A stretch of 64,000 nucleotides of DNA. It comes from Luscinia megarhynchos. Its lineage: Eukaryota > Chordata > Aves > Passeriformes > Turdidae. This document shows, piece after piece, positions 47,198 through 58,669 of this stretch (its first letter is position 1; each line of letters starts with the position of its first letter). The position numbers were made by a program, and so were the translations under genes. The stretch is taken from positions 61,175,352-61,239,351 of the forward strand of contig JAPFBE010000003.1 of assembly GCA_034336665.1 (NCBI GenBank). Direction: 5' to 3'. The notes below the pieces were generated by a model, which ran no database searches, was not told the origin of the DNA, and saw only the letters and a list, made by a program, of their open reading frames with translations.

Positions 47198-50188
47198 CTC
47201 TTCCTGCAATCTCAGTATATTTCCAATGCAAATAATTTTCCATGTTAAAAGTGAAAGCAAATGAAGATTTGCATGGGACTAAAATATACTTGATCTTGAA
47301 ATGATCTTGAAATTAAAATGATGGGCATTTGAGAGGGGTGTGTTAATGGACTCATGCAACTGTGGACAATAGTGTGGGCTGTTTAGGGGCAGACCCTGAG
47401 ATGAACACGACTGTTCCACATGCAGTGATGCCAGCTCTCTTACTACAGAAGGGAATATCAGAGAGGGTGTGTTGACCTTTAAGATGCCAGCACAGTTGTG
47501 TTAAATTTCCTTTCACAGTGAGAAGACTGTCAAATGTCACCATTCACTGTAGAACTGGTCAAAACACAGGGCAAAGCTGTTGCTGCATTTTTCACGCTAG
47601 AGCTTTGAAACAAGTAATTTTTATTTTTTTGTCTCTCATTCAGGCCAGCAGTTCTGGCACGAAACCTTCCTCTGCAAAGCAAATTGAGTTGCAGAGACTT
47701 TTATTCATCTTCCCCAACTTAATGTGCTTTAATATTTTCATAAAGCAGAGAACATCTGTATGAAGACTCTGTCCTTAATGGAGATAACTGTCAACACCAA
47801 GTCACATGTTATTTCACATGAGGACAGGCACTGCCATCTTAATCCAGTTTCATACACCACAAATTGATTTGTCTGCAGGAGAGGACCAGTTGTTAAGTGT
47901 TATGTACTCTTTCATTTTAGAGCTGCCCCTTTTACCTTCCCATTGAAAAGTATCCTCAGTTAATCCAGGTGATGAATCAAGCCTCATATTAGTCTCACCA
48001 CACTGCTCTGCACCAGTATGACTAATACTTGCCCTTTAAACATCCTGTGACACTTCTAACAAACTTGTTTGGAGCTGACCAAATTCAGTTGTGAAAAGGC
48101 AAGACTGAATAGGACCCAGATCACAAAGCTCAGGATTTGTTCTGCTCACTTCTCATTCAGTTCTAGGGTTACACAGGACTGGCAGCTCCCAAAAACTGGC
48201 AGAGTGGGGATTCCTGCAGTGATGTCAGCAGGGTAGCAGCAGGGAACCAGAGGCAGCCAACCCTGGAGTCCTACCAGGTAGGGCACAGGGAGCAGGACTG
48301 CTGTAGTTATGAGTCTTTCTGTGCTGCACAGACACACATAGCACCTCCCATCCAGGCTGAAATGTTATTGAACTCAGTGTGGTGCATGGCTTTCAGGAAT
48401 TACAACAAGATCTCTATTTCTAAGGGACACAGAACAGGACCTGGATGTGGATAAATCTTACAGAGATTCTCCAGCCCCTGCCTTTTTATTTCATTAGCAA
48501 GTAAGCTTAATATTTTTTTCAAAAACCTCTTGCATTACTTTTTTTTTTCTAAAAAGCAAAAGCCTGTCTTTGCAATGCCTTTGGAATGACCTCAGAATAT
48601 GGCATGTGGATGCCTGATGCAGAAAGAGACAGAGCTTGTAAAGCACCAAACTACAGTTTTTGAGTTTTAGTTTCAGCAGTTCCCAGTCAGACGCCTGTGA
48701 TATTGATTCAATTGTAGACATTGTTAACAATTTCACAGCTTAGAGAGGGAATAAGAATGGGATCATCAAATTGCTCTGCTGGTCCTCAAAATGTGTGAGT
48801 GCATGTATGCATATGTGCATGTGCATATATGCAAATGTGTGAGCAGGGATAGAAAAAAAGGAAAACTAAAAAAACCATGTAAGCCACCACCACACATATA
48901 GTGAGTTCAGAGGGTGATTGGTTTAATTTTCTGTAAGGAATTTTCCATAAAGGAGCTTAACACTATAAAAACTGGCTTTTAGTCTTCTTTGCCATTCACA
49001 AAATCTGACATGATGTAGAGAGACCCAGCAGAGGTTATGACAACTTCAGGGTGGGTGGTAAAATTAGGCAAAATCAATCTTTCCATCCCTCAGAGCAGAC
49101 ACAGCAGCAGGTGAGGGGCACCACAAGACAGCACAAACAGCCCCCAAAAAACACTTTGCAAGGAACAATGATATCATATGTTGTTGCCAATGCTGACATC
49201 ATGTTCATGCCATTTGCAAAATTTTTATGCTTCAAGCAAACCTTCCTGAAGTCTAAAAAAAAAAAATAGACACTGAGAAAAGAGACAAAGTTTTATTTTA
49301 AATTTTCTTCTACATTGAACTGGCTCAGTTCTGAAGTAAGCATTATGGAAATAGCCAGGGCCCATTGAAAATTTCTAAAAAGGATAAACGTCACCTCCAA
49401 TTATTTTTGCCATGTACTGAAGGTATCTTGATCTTAAAATATCTTGAGAAAGACCCTGAGACTGAAAAAGTAATGCCTTTGCTCTCTCCATGTGTCAGTG
49501 GTGCTTCTCATTCCTCCCTTTGTGAACTTAAAATTCAAAGAAAAAACGGTAAGAAAAGAAGAATTATGACAAAGACCTCAATACCCTGAAAATCATCTAT
49601 CTGCTTCTCAAGGAATATCACTGTGAAAATGGCCACACTGATGTCAACTCAGGAGAGGGTAACAATTGTGTTTTGGTGCTAGCAGATACTACATTGAAGA
49701 AATGTAAGTTCATTGATTTCTGCTGCACTGATAGTGTGAGATATCATCTTATCTTTCATATGCATTAGTGAAGGTGGTTAAAAAACAGTGTATCTCCACA
49801 GCATCCTTTCTGTAAGGCGAGTTATTATTCACTTCCACAAGACCAAGAGCAAATTACACTAACGTGACCAGATTACAAAGAGCTTTAAATCTTTCCTGTG
49901 ATGTAGCAGCTTGTCCTTATGTATACGTGTCAGCCACACATCTACTGACCTGCCTGTGGTAAATGTGAACTTTTTCTTTGATTAAAGATGCTCTTTTGGG
50001 TACACTGGATTATGCAAAAAAAAATCCATGCAACCTCATACCTATCATGCCCTGCATCTAGCTGCAATATCTCTATCCAGAGCATTTTATAACCATGAGC
50101 ATCTTATAGTGCTCAGAACCTTGTTAACTGGACCACAGGAGCCATAGAAATTGTCAATTTCTATAACTTTTTTAAAGATAGCTGACAA
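47198..50188. other. Non-coding single-copy DNA
   Basis: AT-rich sequence with no recognised gene. Small features are a repeated GATCTTGAAAT (47291 and 47302), an alternating purine-pyrimidine stretch at 48791-48840, a T run near 48539-48548, and an A run at 49256-49266. Confidence 0.5.
48791..48840. repeat. Alternating purine-pyrimidine (GTGCAT-rich) stretch
   Basis: Words such as GTGCATGTATGCATATGTGC repeat imperfectly over about 50 bases. Such alternation favours Z-DNA or cruciform forms, and the array probably grew by slippage. Confidence 0.55.
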
Positions 50189-50280
50189 ATCATAGAATAA
50201 TAGTTTGGTTTGGAAAAAACCTTAAAGATCACTCAGTTCCAAACCTCGTGTCAAGGGACACCTTCAACAAGGTCGGGTAG
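50189..50280 (-). mobile_element. CR1 LINE 3' tail, antisense
   Basis: The reverse complement of the CR1 terminus reads ATCATAGAATAATAGTTTGG, then AACCTTAAAGATCACTCAGT, and a GTCAAGGGACACCTTC block. This is a young-looking but very short (about 90 bp) 5'-truncated copy. Confidence 0.93.
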
Positions 50281-50576
50281 GTATCTATTACTTGTAAGTA
50301 TGTGTATTAATTACTATTGAATGTATTGAAGGCAAGTATTAATGCAGGCACATATGATTGTAGGGACAAACTGAAGATCCTTTTTCTCACTGGAGGGTGG
50401 GTGTGTGTGTGCTTGGTGAAGGGGACACACCCAGTCAGAGAGGGCTATGCCTGGCCTTACACAACATTATCAGCCCTTTGTTCTAACATATCTACTGGTC
50501 TTCCTAAATCCTCTGGATACAACCTCTTACCTGGGTGTGCAAGAGTTAATGGCTTTTTTTTTAGGCCAGCAAGAGC
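50281..50576. other. Non-coding single-copy DNA
   Basis: There is a short GT run near 50400-50411. Nothing else is recognised. Confidence 0.5.
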
Positions 50577-50712
50577 CCTGGATCCTATTTTATAAGTGGT
50601 GAACTGAAGTACAGAGAAACTTCTCCAAGTGAGAAGTGATGGGAGCAATCATAGGGAAGTGGACCCGAACACAACTAAATGAACCCAGTGTCCAGATCAC
50701 GAGGCACGGCCC
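50577..50712 (-). mobile_element. Probable MIR-type SINE remnant, antisense
   Basis: The order CTATTTTATAAGTGGTGAAC, then CTGAAGTACAGAGAAACTT, then (after a gap) a TGAACCCAGTGTCCAGATC block matches a MIR element read backwards (oligo-A side, 'CTGAGGCACAGAGAGG'-type block, then the tRNA-related 'CGAACCCAGG' B-box side). MIR is an ancient amniote SINE. The match is old and imperfect. Confidence 0.42.
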
Positions 50713-52354
50713 TAGAGAGCTTACCCAGCCCCTAGCAAAACAAGTGAGGGTGACAAATATTTATGTAATGGGTATTAGGAATGCAAATGGTATGCATTGG
50801 GTAATGCAGAGCAAAAGTTCCCTGTGATAACAGCAGGGCTTGCTTAAGGCTACAGGGATACTAATGTCATAAGGTAGCACCTACAACAATTTTATTTCAT
50901 GTGTATTCCTTCACCCCCTGAGGTGCCCCCCAGGCACCTCTGACTGTCACTGTAGAACTAGTAGGTAAAATAAAAGCTCAGTCTCTCCCTGACACTCGAT
51001 TCAAGGAAATTGTTTGGATTTGGTCGTTGGGTTTGCTTGTTTTCAAAGGGATGATGTGACTGTTATTGGAAAGATGAGTCAGTGAAATGAGCTTTGCCAT
51101 TCTGGAGGCGAGAGTTATTGGCTGCTTTTTAAAAAAATGTAACCCCAAAGGGCCTCAGGGCAGCCTCTGAACAAAGTTTTTGGCTCCACACTGTTAACAT
51201 TATCCCTGAAAAAGACAAATATCCCAAGTCATTTTTTGTCTGTGTTTAATAGAGTTTTCTCTTGCCTCAAGTAAGAGGGGTTTGTTTGATGAAAAGTGGG
51301 TGAACCATAAATATATGACACTGAACTCTATTATTTCATAGTAAAAGAGTAGATAAGCAGAAATATGGTTGAGCACAAAGGTAATGCTAAATTTGGCTGG
51401 TGCTTTTGCTGTTTTCAATCTCTGTAACATCAGACACGAGATATGGCAAAGCTTCCTTTCCCTACAAAAAGCTCTCTGGAATCTGAGAGAAGGAAAGAGT
51501 TAAATATCAAATTAAAGAAATTACTTCTTAAGTGGGCATAATTTTGAACAACATGCTTTTAGACTATTAGAAGATTGTTTTTCTTGAATCAGAATTAGAA
51601 TAGCAAATGCAGTTATGCTTAAATGGAAATGCCTATATTTTGAAAACTTAATAACAGACTAGCTACAGACATTTTCTAACATTTGCTCTCTCTTTATAAC
51701 CTTCAGGGGTTTTTTTTTACATATAAGCCTCTGCCTCTGATGCAAAACCTCACGTGGAATACAGTGTGTGATTTCAGGCTCCTCAGTCCAAGACAGACTC
51801 TGGAATACTGGAATGAGTCCTGCAGAGCACCACCAAGGTGCCTGGGGTTGCAGTGCTAGTTGTATTTTGGAGGTGTACAGAGGCCCCTTTTCATTTAAGT
51901 TATTTTATTATTCTAGTCTTTCCCCCTTCTTTCTCCTTCTCTGTGTTCATTATCATTCCAGCAAGGCTAATTCACCTCATCCCATTTTGGCAAAGAAGGA
52001 TGTATAACCCAGGCAGTGATTTGACTTCACCAAGTTTCTAGGTGTGGTTTGAGACAGTGTTTTTGCACCTTAAAAACTGAAACTTGACCCTCTGCCTCCC
52101 TGTTACCAGGCAGAGAGGGGCTGGTAAAAGTCCCTGTGGAAGTTTGCAAAGGTCAGTGAGGCTTACTTGCTGGGGTTGACTATTCCAAGCCACCCTTTGC
52201 CCTCCCCATTGCAGAGCTTCAGGCAGCATCACTGTATTTTAGAGTCAGCCAGACTGGCCCCCTCAAACCCCCTTGGTGTTGTCTGTTCAGTATATTAAAG
52301 ACACTTGATATCAAAACAAGTCAGAATCAAGCTTCCTAGAGCACAGAAATTTTC
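50713..52354. other. Non-coding single-copy DNA
   Basis: This contains the perfect hairpin at 50920-50940. Otherwise AT-rich with no gene or repeat recognised. Confidence 0.5.
50920..50940. other. Perfect 8-bp inverted repeat
   Basis: GAGGTGCC, a CCCCA loop, then GGCACCTC form a perfect 8-bp stem. There is no T run after it and the context is eukaryotic, so it is not a terminator. It may be chance. Confidence 0.5.
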
Positions 52355-52815
52355 TCCCTTGGCTTTGCTCTCCTTTACTCATTCACTCTACTTATTGCTT
52401 CTGCCTTATGCAACTTTCTTTTTCACTCTCCCATTTTTCTCTCTAACATTTTACCAAATTTACTTACTGTTTGATCTCTGAGAACATTTCTTTAACCCTA
52501 CTTCTCTTACAAAATCCCTTTTCTTCTCACTGTTTCTGGCTTAACCTCTTTTTTCACTGCTACCATTACCTCTCTCATTTTTTCTCTTCTTCTTCCTATC
52601 TGAAAATCAAAAAAACAGCTCTTAAGTCTTCTTTCCTAGCTTCCCCATCCTCTCATATTTTGTCACCTGTGTCTTCTGTCTTCTGTGCTGTAAACTTTTT
52701 TTTATTTCACCTGGCTTCTCACCACTGTATAATCCAAGTTGTTTCTTCTCCACTATTGTTTCCCAGTTCATTTTCCATGGTGCCCACTCTGTTGCTAAAT
52801 AAATGGCCTTTTTCC
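52355..52815. other. Pyrimidine-rich stretch
   Basis: The plus strand is strongly C/T-biased for about 450 bases, with TTTCTCTTCTTCTTCC-type runs and few G. It gives the serine/leucine/phenylalanine-rich open frame at 52471-52839, which is composition and not a gene. It resembles the stretch at 1045-1480 in style; whether the two are homologous is uncertain. Confidence 0.55.
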
Positions 52816-55779
52816 CTGATGTTGGTGTTGGCCATATGACATTATTCTTTTGCCCCCAAAATATCCCCAGATTATGAGTGAAGTTGCTAAAGCACTCCAG
52901 AAGTTCTTTCCCTTCAGGGAAATCCAGTGTGTCTCCACTCCAACTTTATTTCTCCTCTTCTCCCTACAATGGTCTTGTCAGATAGTCAAATGGCACCTGC
53001 ATCTGTCTCCTTCATTTAGAATCTGCTCTCACAGGTTCTGAGAGGCCACCTATGAAAAATAATTAATATTAAATAAAGCCTTCCCAAAGACTCCTGAGCA
53101 AACCACACAGTAAACCTCTCCCAAAAACACAGTAACAGTTCAGGAGCATTTTGCCCTGACAGAAGACACAAACATCCATCTCTCTGTTTTCCTGTATGAC
53201 AAGCCAAACATGACACTTCTGGACACATTGCTTTAAGGGAGGTTCTCTCTCTGTAAATCACATCTCAAAAGTTTTTTGAAGTCAGTTAAGTATACTTCCA
53301 GAAAATGAAAGTGAAGAAAAATAAGGATTTAAAAACTGGGCTTTGCTTCCCGTCCAGGGTTAATTTTTTGATTCTCTGAAACTACAGACAGCTTACAAGA
53401 AATGCAGAATATTGAGAGATTGCAATACTTTTGTGTAAACCTCTCACATCCACGTACTCTCCCTTTTCTTTGTCTGGTTGAGTCATACAAATCAACTTCA
53501 GGGAAAAGGATCACTTTAAGAAAGCATACCCCTCAGCAGCCAATCTCCCCTGGATATGGGGAAGGTGCTTCTTTGATCTCACCTTGCTAGCAGATCAGCC
53601 AAAACAGCACTTTTAAGTACAAATGCAAAATTAAGGAAAGAAAGTCTTGGTCAGTAGCTGATCCCTTTTCCTCAATGGTTTTTGTTTTAAGATGGCAGAC
53701 AGGTTTCAGTGGTGGCAATAGGATTAGAAGATGAGTTGAGTAAAAGTTCAGGGGATTTTTAGACCATCTGCTGTGTACTGTTTCATGACAACTGTCTTAT
53801 TCTTTCTGGCAAGCTCTGTGAGAAGTGTGAATATTTAAGTTGCTGGATAACTCCATTAAAATTTCTTTTGCTCTCTTCAGGAATAAGACATCACTTCAAA
53901 CCTGATGAGCCACTTTCTATTAGCTCCTACCCAAGAGTTTTCCATAAAAATCTGGGGGTAATATATATGCATAATGGGGGCATAGGCACAGAGGATTCTG
54001 GAGAATCACCAAATCAACCATGAGAACACCAGATCTGGAGCCAGGAAAAGGCTCATCTCTGGACCTAAGTAAGGATTCTTAACACCATGCACAGCCCAGA
54101 CATGCCCTCAGATGTACACCTCGGCAAGCTCTCTTCCTCTGAGTGGAGAAGTCTGGTAAATCCATTTGTACGATCTCTGATCTCAAGGAAAATATCAGGA
54201 TGTGTCCAGTAATAGCTAATAATCAGTTACCCAGACCACAATTTACTTCTATTGTGAGAGATCCAGGGGAAACTCTCAGTAAAAGCAGGCTTAAATAATC
54301 ATTAAAGTCTCTTCAAAAACTCTTTTCTTTAACAACCAAAATTAACTTTGTGAGGTAGAAAAGACAGGTTTTCTTTTTCTTTTGTAGAAAAACACAGTTT
54401 TCAATTAAGAGAATATCACTGTCATACAGATTTGGACATGAAAACGACAAATTGCCTTCCATATTCATTTCTTAGTAACATCTTCGTTCACCTCTGTGTT
54501 TCCCTGCAATAATGGAGATAATTGAATTCCTTCTGTGCAAGTGGGGTAAACTGAAATTGTGGGTCTGAGCATTTCTTTCCCTACACATCCCAAAGTGCTC
54601 ACAGAGAGCACCTGTCAGGAAGGCTAGGACAGGATGAATGCATACCTTGCTGCATTGCACAGCAATGGGTGAGATACCAAATGCAGTGGACTCTGTATTG
54701 CACAGCTTGGTGGCACCAAGATAACATCTCCAGTTTCCTGCTCTAAACTTGATGAGTCCTCATCAACACCATCATCAGCAAGAATTAATTGGCCAGCACA
54801 TCTCACAGGAAAATTCATAAGGACAAACCCATTACCATGTCACCAATTATGTCTCACCAATTGTCAGTACCAGACTTAGGTGCCTAAATTAGAAAACCAC
54901 CCTTCCTGCCTCCCTTGGCAGTGAAAAGGGGAAGGTCACTCCCAAGGACAACTCAGAATGGGCGATATTACTCATGTATTCTCATCCACTACTTGTGTAG
55001 GAAGATGAAGCTCTTGTCCAGATGTCCTCTCTCAGGTTTTGTACCTTTCTTGCCCCTGCTCCCAACCTGAAGTCCTTGCAACACTTATAACCTGGCAACC
55101 TGTCTGCTCTAAACCACCAGCATTGAAAAACTATTTTAAAGAGGAAATACTATTTTACAGTTCAGATCCAAACTGTTGTCAGTACTGATGCTTCCATTCA
55201 TGTCTTTAGCAGCTCTTTTGCAGACCAGCAAAGCACAAATTCTGAAAAATCCCCAAACCTTTATCTGTGCAGTAAGAATCACTGGGGAGCCTTGACCATG
55301 TTCTATGCTCTCAACACTGTGCAGCAGAGCTTAGCTTGGACTCAAGCAATTCTGATAACTTATGTCCCATTTATACACAGAATTGATTGCTTTAATTAAG
55401 CATTCAAATAGAACAAGGGAAAGACAAATTAGAAGACACAGAGGTTATATTAAAATCATGTATGGCTTAGTGGACAACTGTATCTGACTAACCAATTGCT
55501 AAATCTTAAGAACACCATTTGCCTGTTAATTGCTATATTTTAGCCAAATAAGTCTACCAAGTACATTTATAAGAGAGTCTGGACTATGAAGTCAATATGG
55601 AAGACTATGAGCAGAGGCATTGCTTGAAAAAGCACAGAAGAAGCATCAAAATCTTGTTTTTTTTTTCTTTCTCCTGTTGAGAGAAATTTTCCTTCATAAA
55701 AGGTATGAAAAAGAAAAAAAGACATATTTAAAAATTCTTGAGCACCAAATCCCCTATTTCACCTATGATTCTGTCAGAC
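52816..55779. other. Non-coding single-copy DNA
   Basis: No gene or repeat family is recognised in this AT-rich stretch. Confidence 0.5.
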
Positions 55780-55850
55780 CAAAATAAAACAAAACAAAAC
55801 AAAAAAACCAACCAAAAAAACAAAAACAAAAACAAAAAACAAAACCCCAA
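55780..55850. repeat. (AAAAC)n A-rich simple repeat
   Basis: AAAAC pentamers with variable A length, interrupted by CCAACC. It explains the phenylalanine/valine-rich minus frame at 55774-55986. No retroelement body is visible upstream. Confidence 0.93.
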
Positions 55851-57783
55851 ATCTTAAAAAAAATAAACAAACTAGAAAAAAACATATAGCTTCATTTGCT
55901 CTAAGTGACCGGAGAGCAGCTATTTTGTCAGCAAGACTGAAAACAGTTCTTAATTTAGGAGACAGTTTTCTACAAAAGTTGAGCATTATTTTCCTGATCC
56001 TTTTCCTTAAAGGACAATGGGAGGAAAAGATTATTTATATGTGAAGTAAGAATAATAAAATGTTGTGGAATTCAGGTTGGAATTCAAAGCAAAACAAGCA
56101 AAAAAATCAGAATGATTTTACAAACCTCAGGTAATAGAAATCAAAGGAACTCCAATGAAAACTAAGATGAGGAAAAACATTAAAACACTCAGTGTGGATC
56201 TCAAACATGATGAAGGAAACAGAATTTCAGGTGCAGATTAATTTGCCACACCTGAACACACCAGTACATGAGTGACCACTAGAGAAGAGAATACTTTCCT
56301 TTTAATTATAGGCTCATCACAACTTTGGATTTCATTAAATCTCTAGAAGAAGATAGCTTTGGTAAGTTTTCGTTAAATAACACTCTGTAAATCAGTATTC
56401 TTATTCTTCATACACTGTGTCTGCTTGCAGTTTTGTAAGAATGACTAAACCCAGGGTAAGAGTTTTTACACATGCAAATCTCAAAAGTCCAGGAGATCAC
56501 ACAATAGCACTGATATAAGAAAAGAAGAGGCAGCTGGGATGAAAAACACTGTACTTTCAACCAGAGTAATGCAGCATAATTTACAAATATTCTGAGTGCA
56601 GAATGAGCTCTACAATTAAGAACACCCATGGTGCAAATCTTGGGGTGAAGGAGGAATCCACGAACCCAGGAAATGCAGTCCATAAAGTGAATAATACCTA
56701 TTCCCAGCAAGTAGGATGTCTGGGCATTGCACCCCAGTCACTCCTGGAAGTTGCACCAAAGTTGTAGGAAGGCACTGCAGCTCTGAGAAGCTTTGAGCTA
56801 CACCTGGAACAGGCAGGGGTTAGCTTCAGGACTAGGGAACACGAGAAACTCACAGGCAGACAGAGTGACCCATCCACATCTTTAACATGTCTGCTTCCAG
56901 TGCAGATGAAATGCACCCAAGAGGTGCCCATTCCTCTCCATGACTACCAGGAAGCATAGAGTGCCTGGCTGGTGCACAGAACATTCCCAGCATTGCCACA
57001 GGAACCCCTATCAAATGTCCATGGAGACGTGACCTTCACAGGCATCAACTGTTCCTACTCATTATTCAAAGAGACTGCACATGCCTGTCAGATGAAAGAG
57101 CTAAGTTAGCTTTAATGAGGTTTTTGGGCAGAGAATCTACAAGAAACAGAACTTTTTCAGGAAGAGTGGGAGGATAAGTATACATTTTAAATAGTAACAA
57201 ATGAGGAAATGAGTCTCATATGTCATGCTAACTGTGAACTCAGCCATTGAAGAATTCTAAAAAAAGTCACTTCTCTTCCTAACAATGAAAAGAGTCTCAA
57301 AAGCACTTTGAAATGGCAGATACAGATATAACAAACATGAAGAAACATGGAGTTGGCTTATACACTCAATTGAATTGATCAGAACATACCCAGACCTTTT
57401 GCACTATAGGAATTAATCCAAGAACTTCAAAAATGGAGCAGGCCTTTTATGTGTCTTCTTCCAGAATTCTAGCACAAAATAAAATTATTATTATACTTTA
57501 TATTTTTAAAGGGAAAAGAATAAGAAAAAACCCCAAAGCATAGGAAAATATAGAAATTCTATGTACAGATGTATTATGTCATCTCAGAATATTGTCTGAG
57601 GGTGACAGAATGCACTAATAAATAATATGTTGGAACCTTCCATGGCAAATTACTTCAATAAATTGTCTTCAAAGTGAAGGAAATATTACAGCTGAACAAT
57701 GATACAGTCGAGATGGAAATCATCAGCATACAAACAGGAATTAAGCTAAAAGACAGATTAAATAATTTAGCCCTTAATTCTTT
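55851..57783. other. Non-coding single-copy DNA
   Basis: AT-rich sequence with nothing recognised. The minus frames at 56408-56710 and 56698-56931 abut but have no domains. Confidence 0.5.

Positions 57784-57816
<33 letters not shown>
57784..57816. repeat. (CA)n(TA)n microsatellite
   Basis: A CA run passes directly into a TA run (33 bases in total). Confidence 0.95.
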
Positions 57817-58270
57817 CTGGAATACCTAATAAATGAAATTTACTAATCTGAAGTAGTCCTAAGTAGATACCAAAGGTAAAGGATGAAAACTACTGCTCCA
57901 GGGAGCTGCAAATTAGAAGCATCTCTATTCATAGGTTATTGCTGGAGCATTGAACACTCCCAACAGGGAATGAAAATTGCTGTTACAGTAATGACCTTGC
58001 TGAACACTTTTTGGAGAAGTCCTGGTTCACACTGAAGAGTCATTGCTTCAAAACATGCACAACCCCAGTGCATACAAACCAGGCAAGCACACTTCCCTAA
58101 CTATGGTAGAACTTTATTCAGCATATTGAGTGATGAAATACTGCAAATCCACCTACACATATGAAAAAATGACATAGCAAGATCCTGAAAAAAAAATTCA
58201 GTAAGATAGTAACATGGAGCTGAGACAATATTAAGAATGTAGAGAAATCCACATGGTACTGCCAGAGAAA
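57817..58270. other. Non-coding single-copy DNA
   Basis: Nothing is recognised. Confidence 0.45.
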
Positions 58271-58669
58271 CTAGCTGAAACGTTTCATCAAAGAGTCCAA
58301 AGACCAGGGGTGGGCTCCACAGCACACTGCCAGGAAAGGATCACAGGGCTCTGCTGCACCCAGGCCAGAGGACAGGTCACTGAGAAGGTCTCCTGCTTCC
58401 ATGCTCTGGACCAGAAGGTATGTGCAATGTCTTCTGCAACCACTATAAAGCCTCTTGGCACAGCCATGTAAACAAGAAACACATCCTTTGGTTTCAAATT
58501 TGGTGTTTTGCAAACACGAGAAAGATCCTCTGTGGGAAAGACTGTGTCTGTGATCCCTGTGCAGTAGTAAACAAAAGCTATTTTGAGCTGTTGACTGCAG
58601 AAACCCATTGGAATATATCTGTATTTCTGAGGAAATTCTAGTTCTTCGAGTAACATAATGGTTTGGCAA
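58271..58669 (-). other. Two overlapping open frames, no recognised product
   Basis: Minus-strand frames of 132 codons (58271-58669) and 122 codons (58288-58656) overlap in different registers, and plus-strand frames at 58253-58471 and 58420-58641 cover the same bases. The 122-codon frame has mixed, non-repetitive composition. I recognise no family, and there is no poly(A) tail, flanking repeat or clear splice pair. Low stop density is the simplest reading. A decayed processed gene copy is the alternative. Confidence 0.12.
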
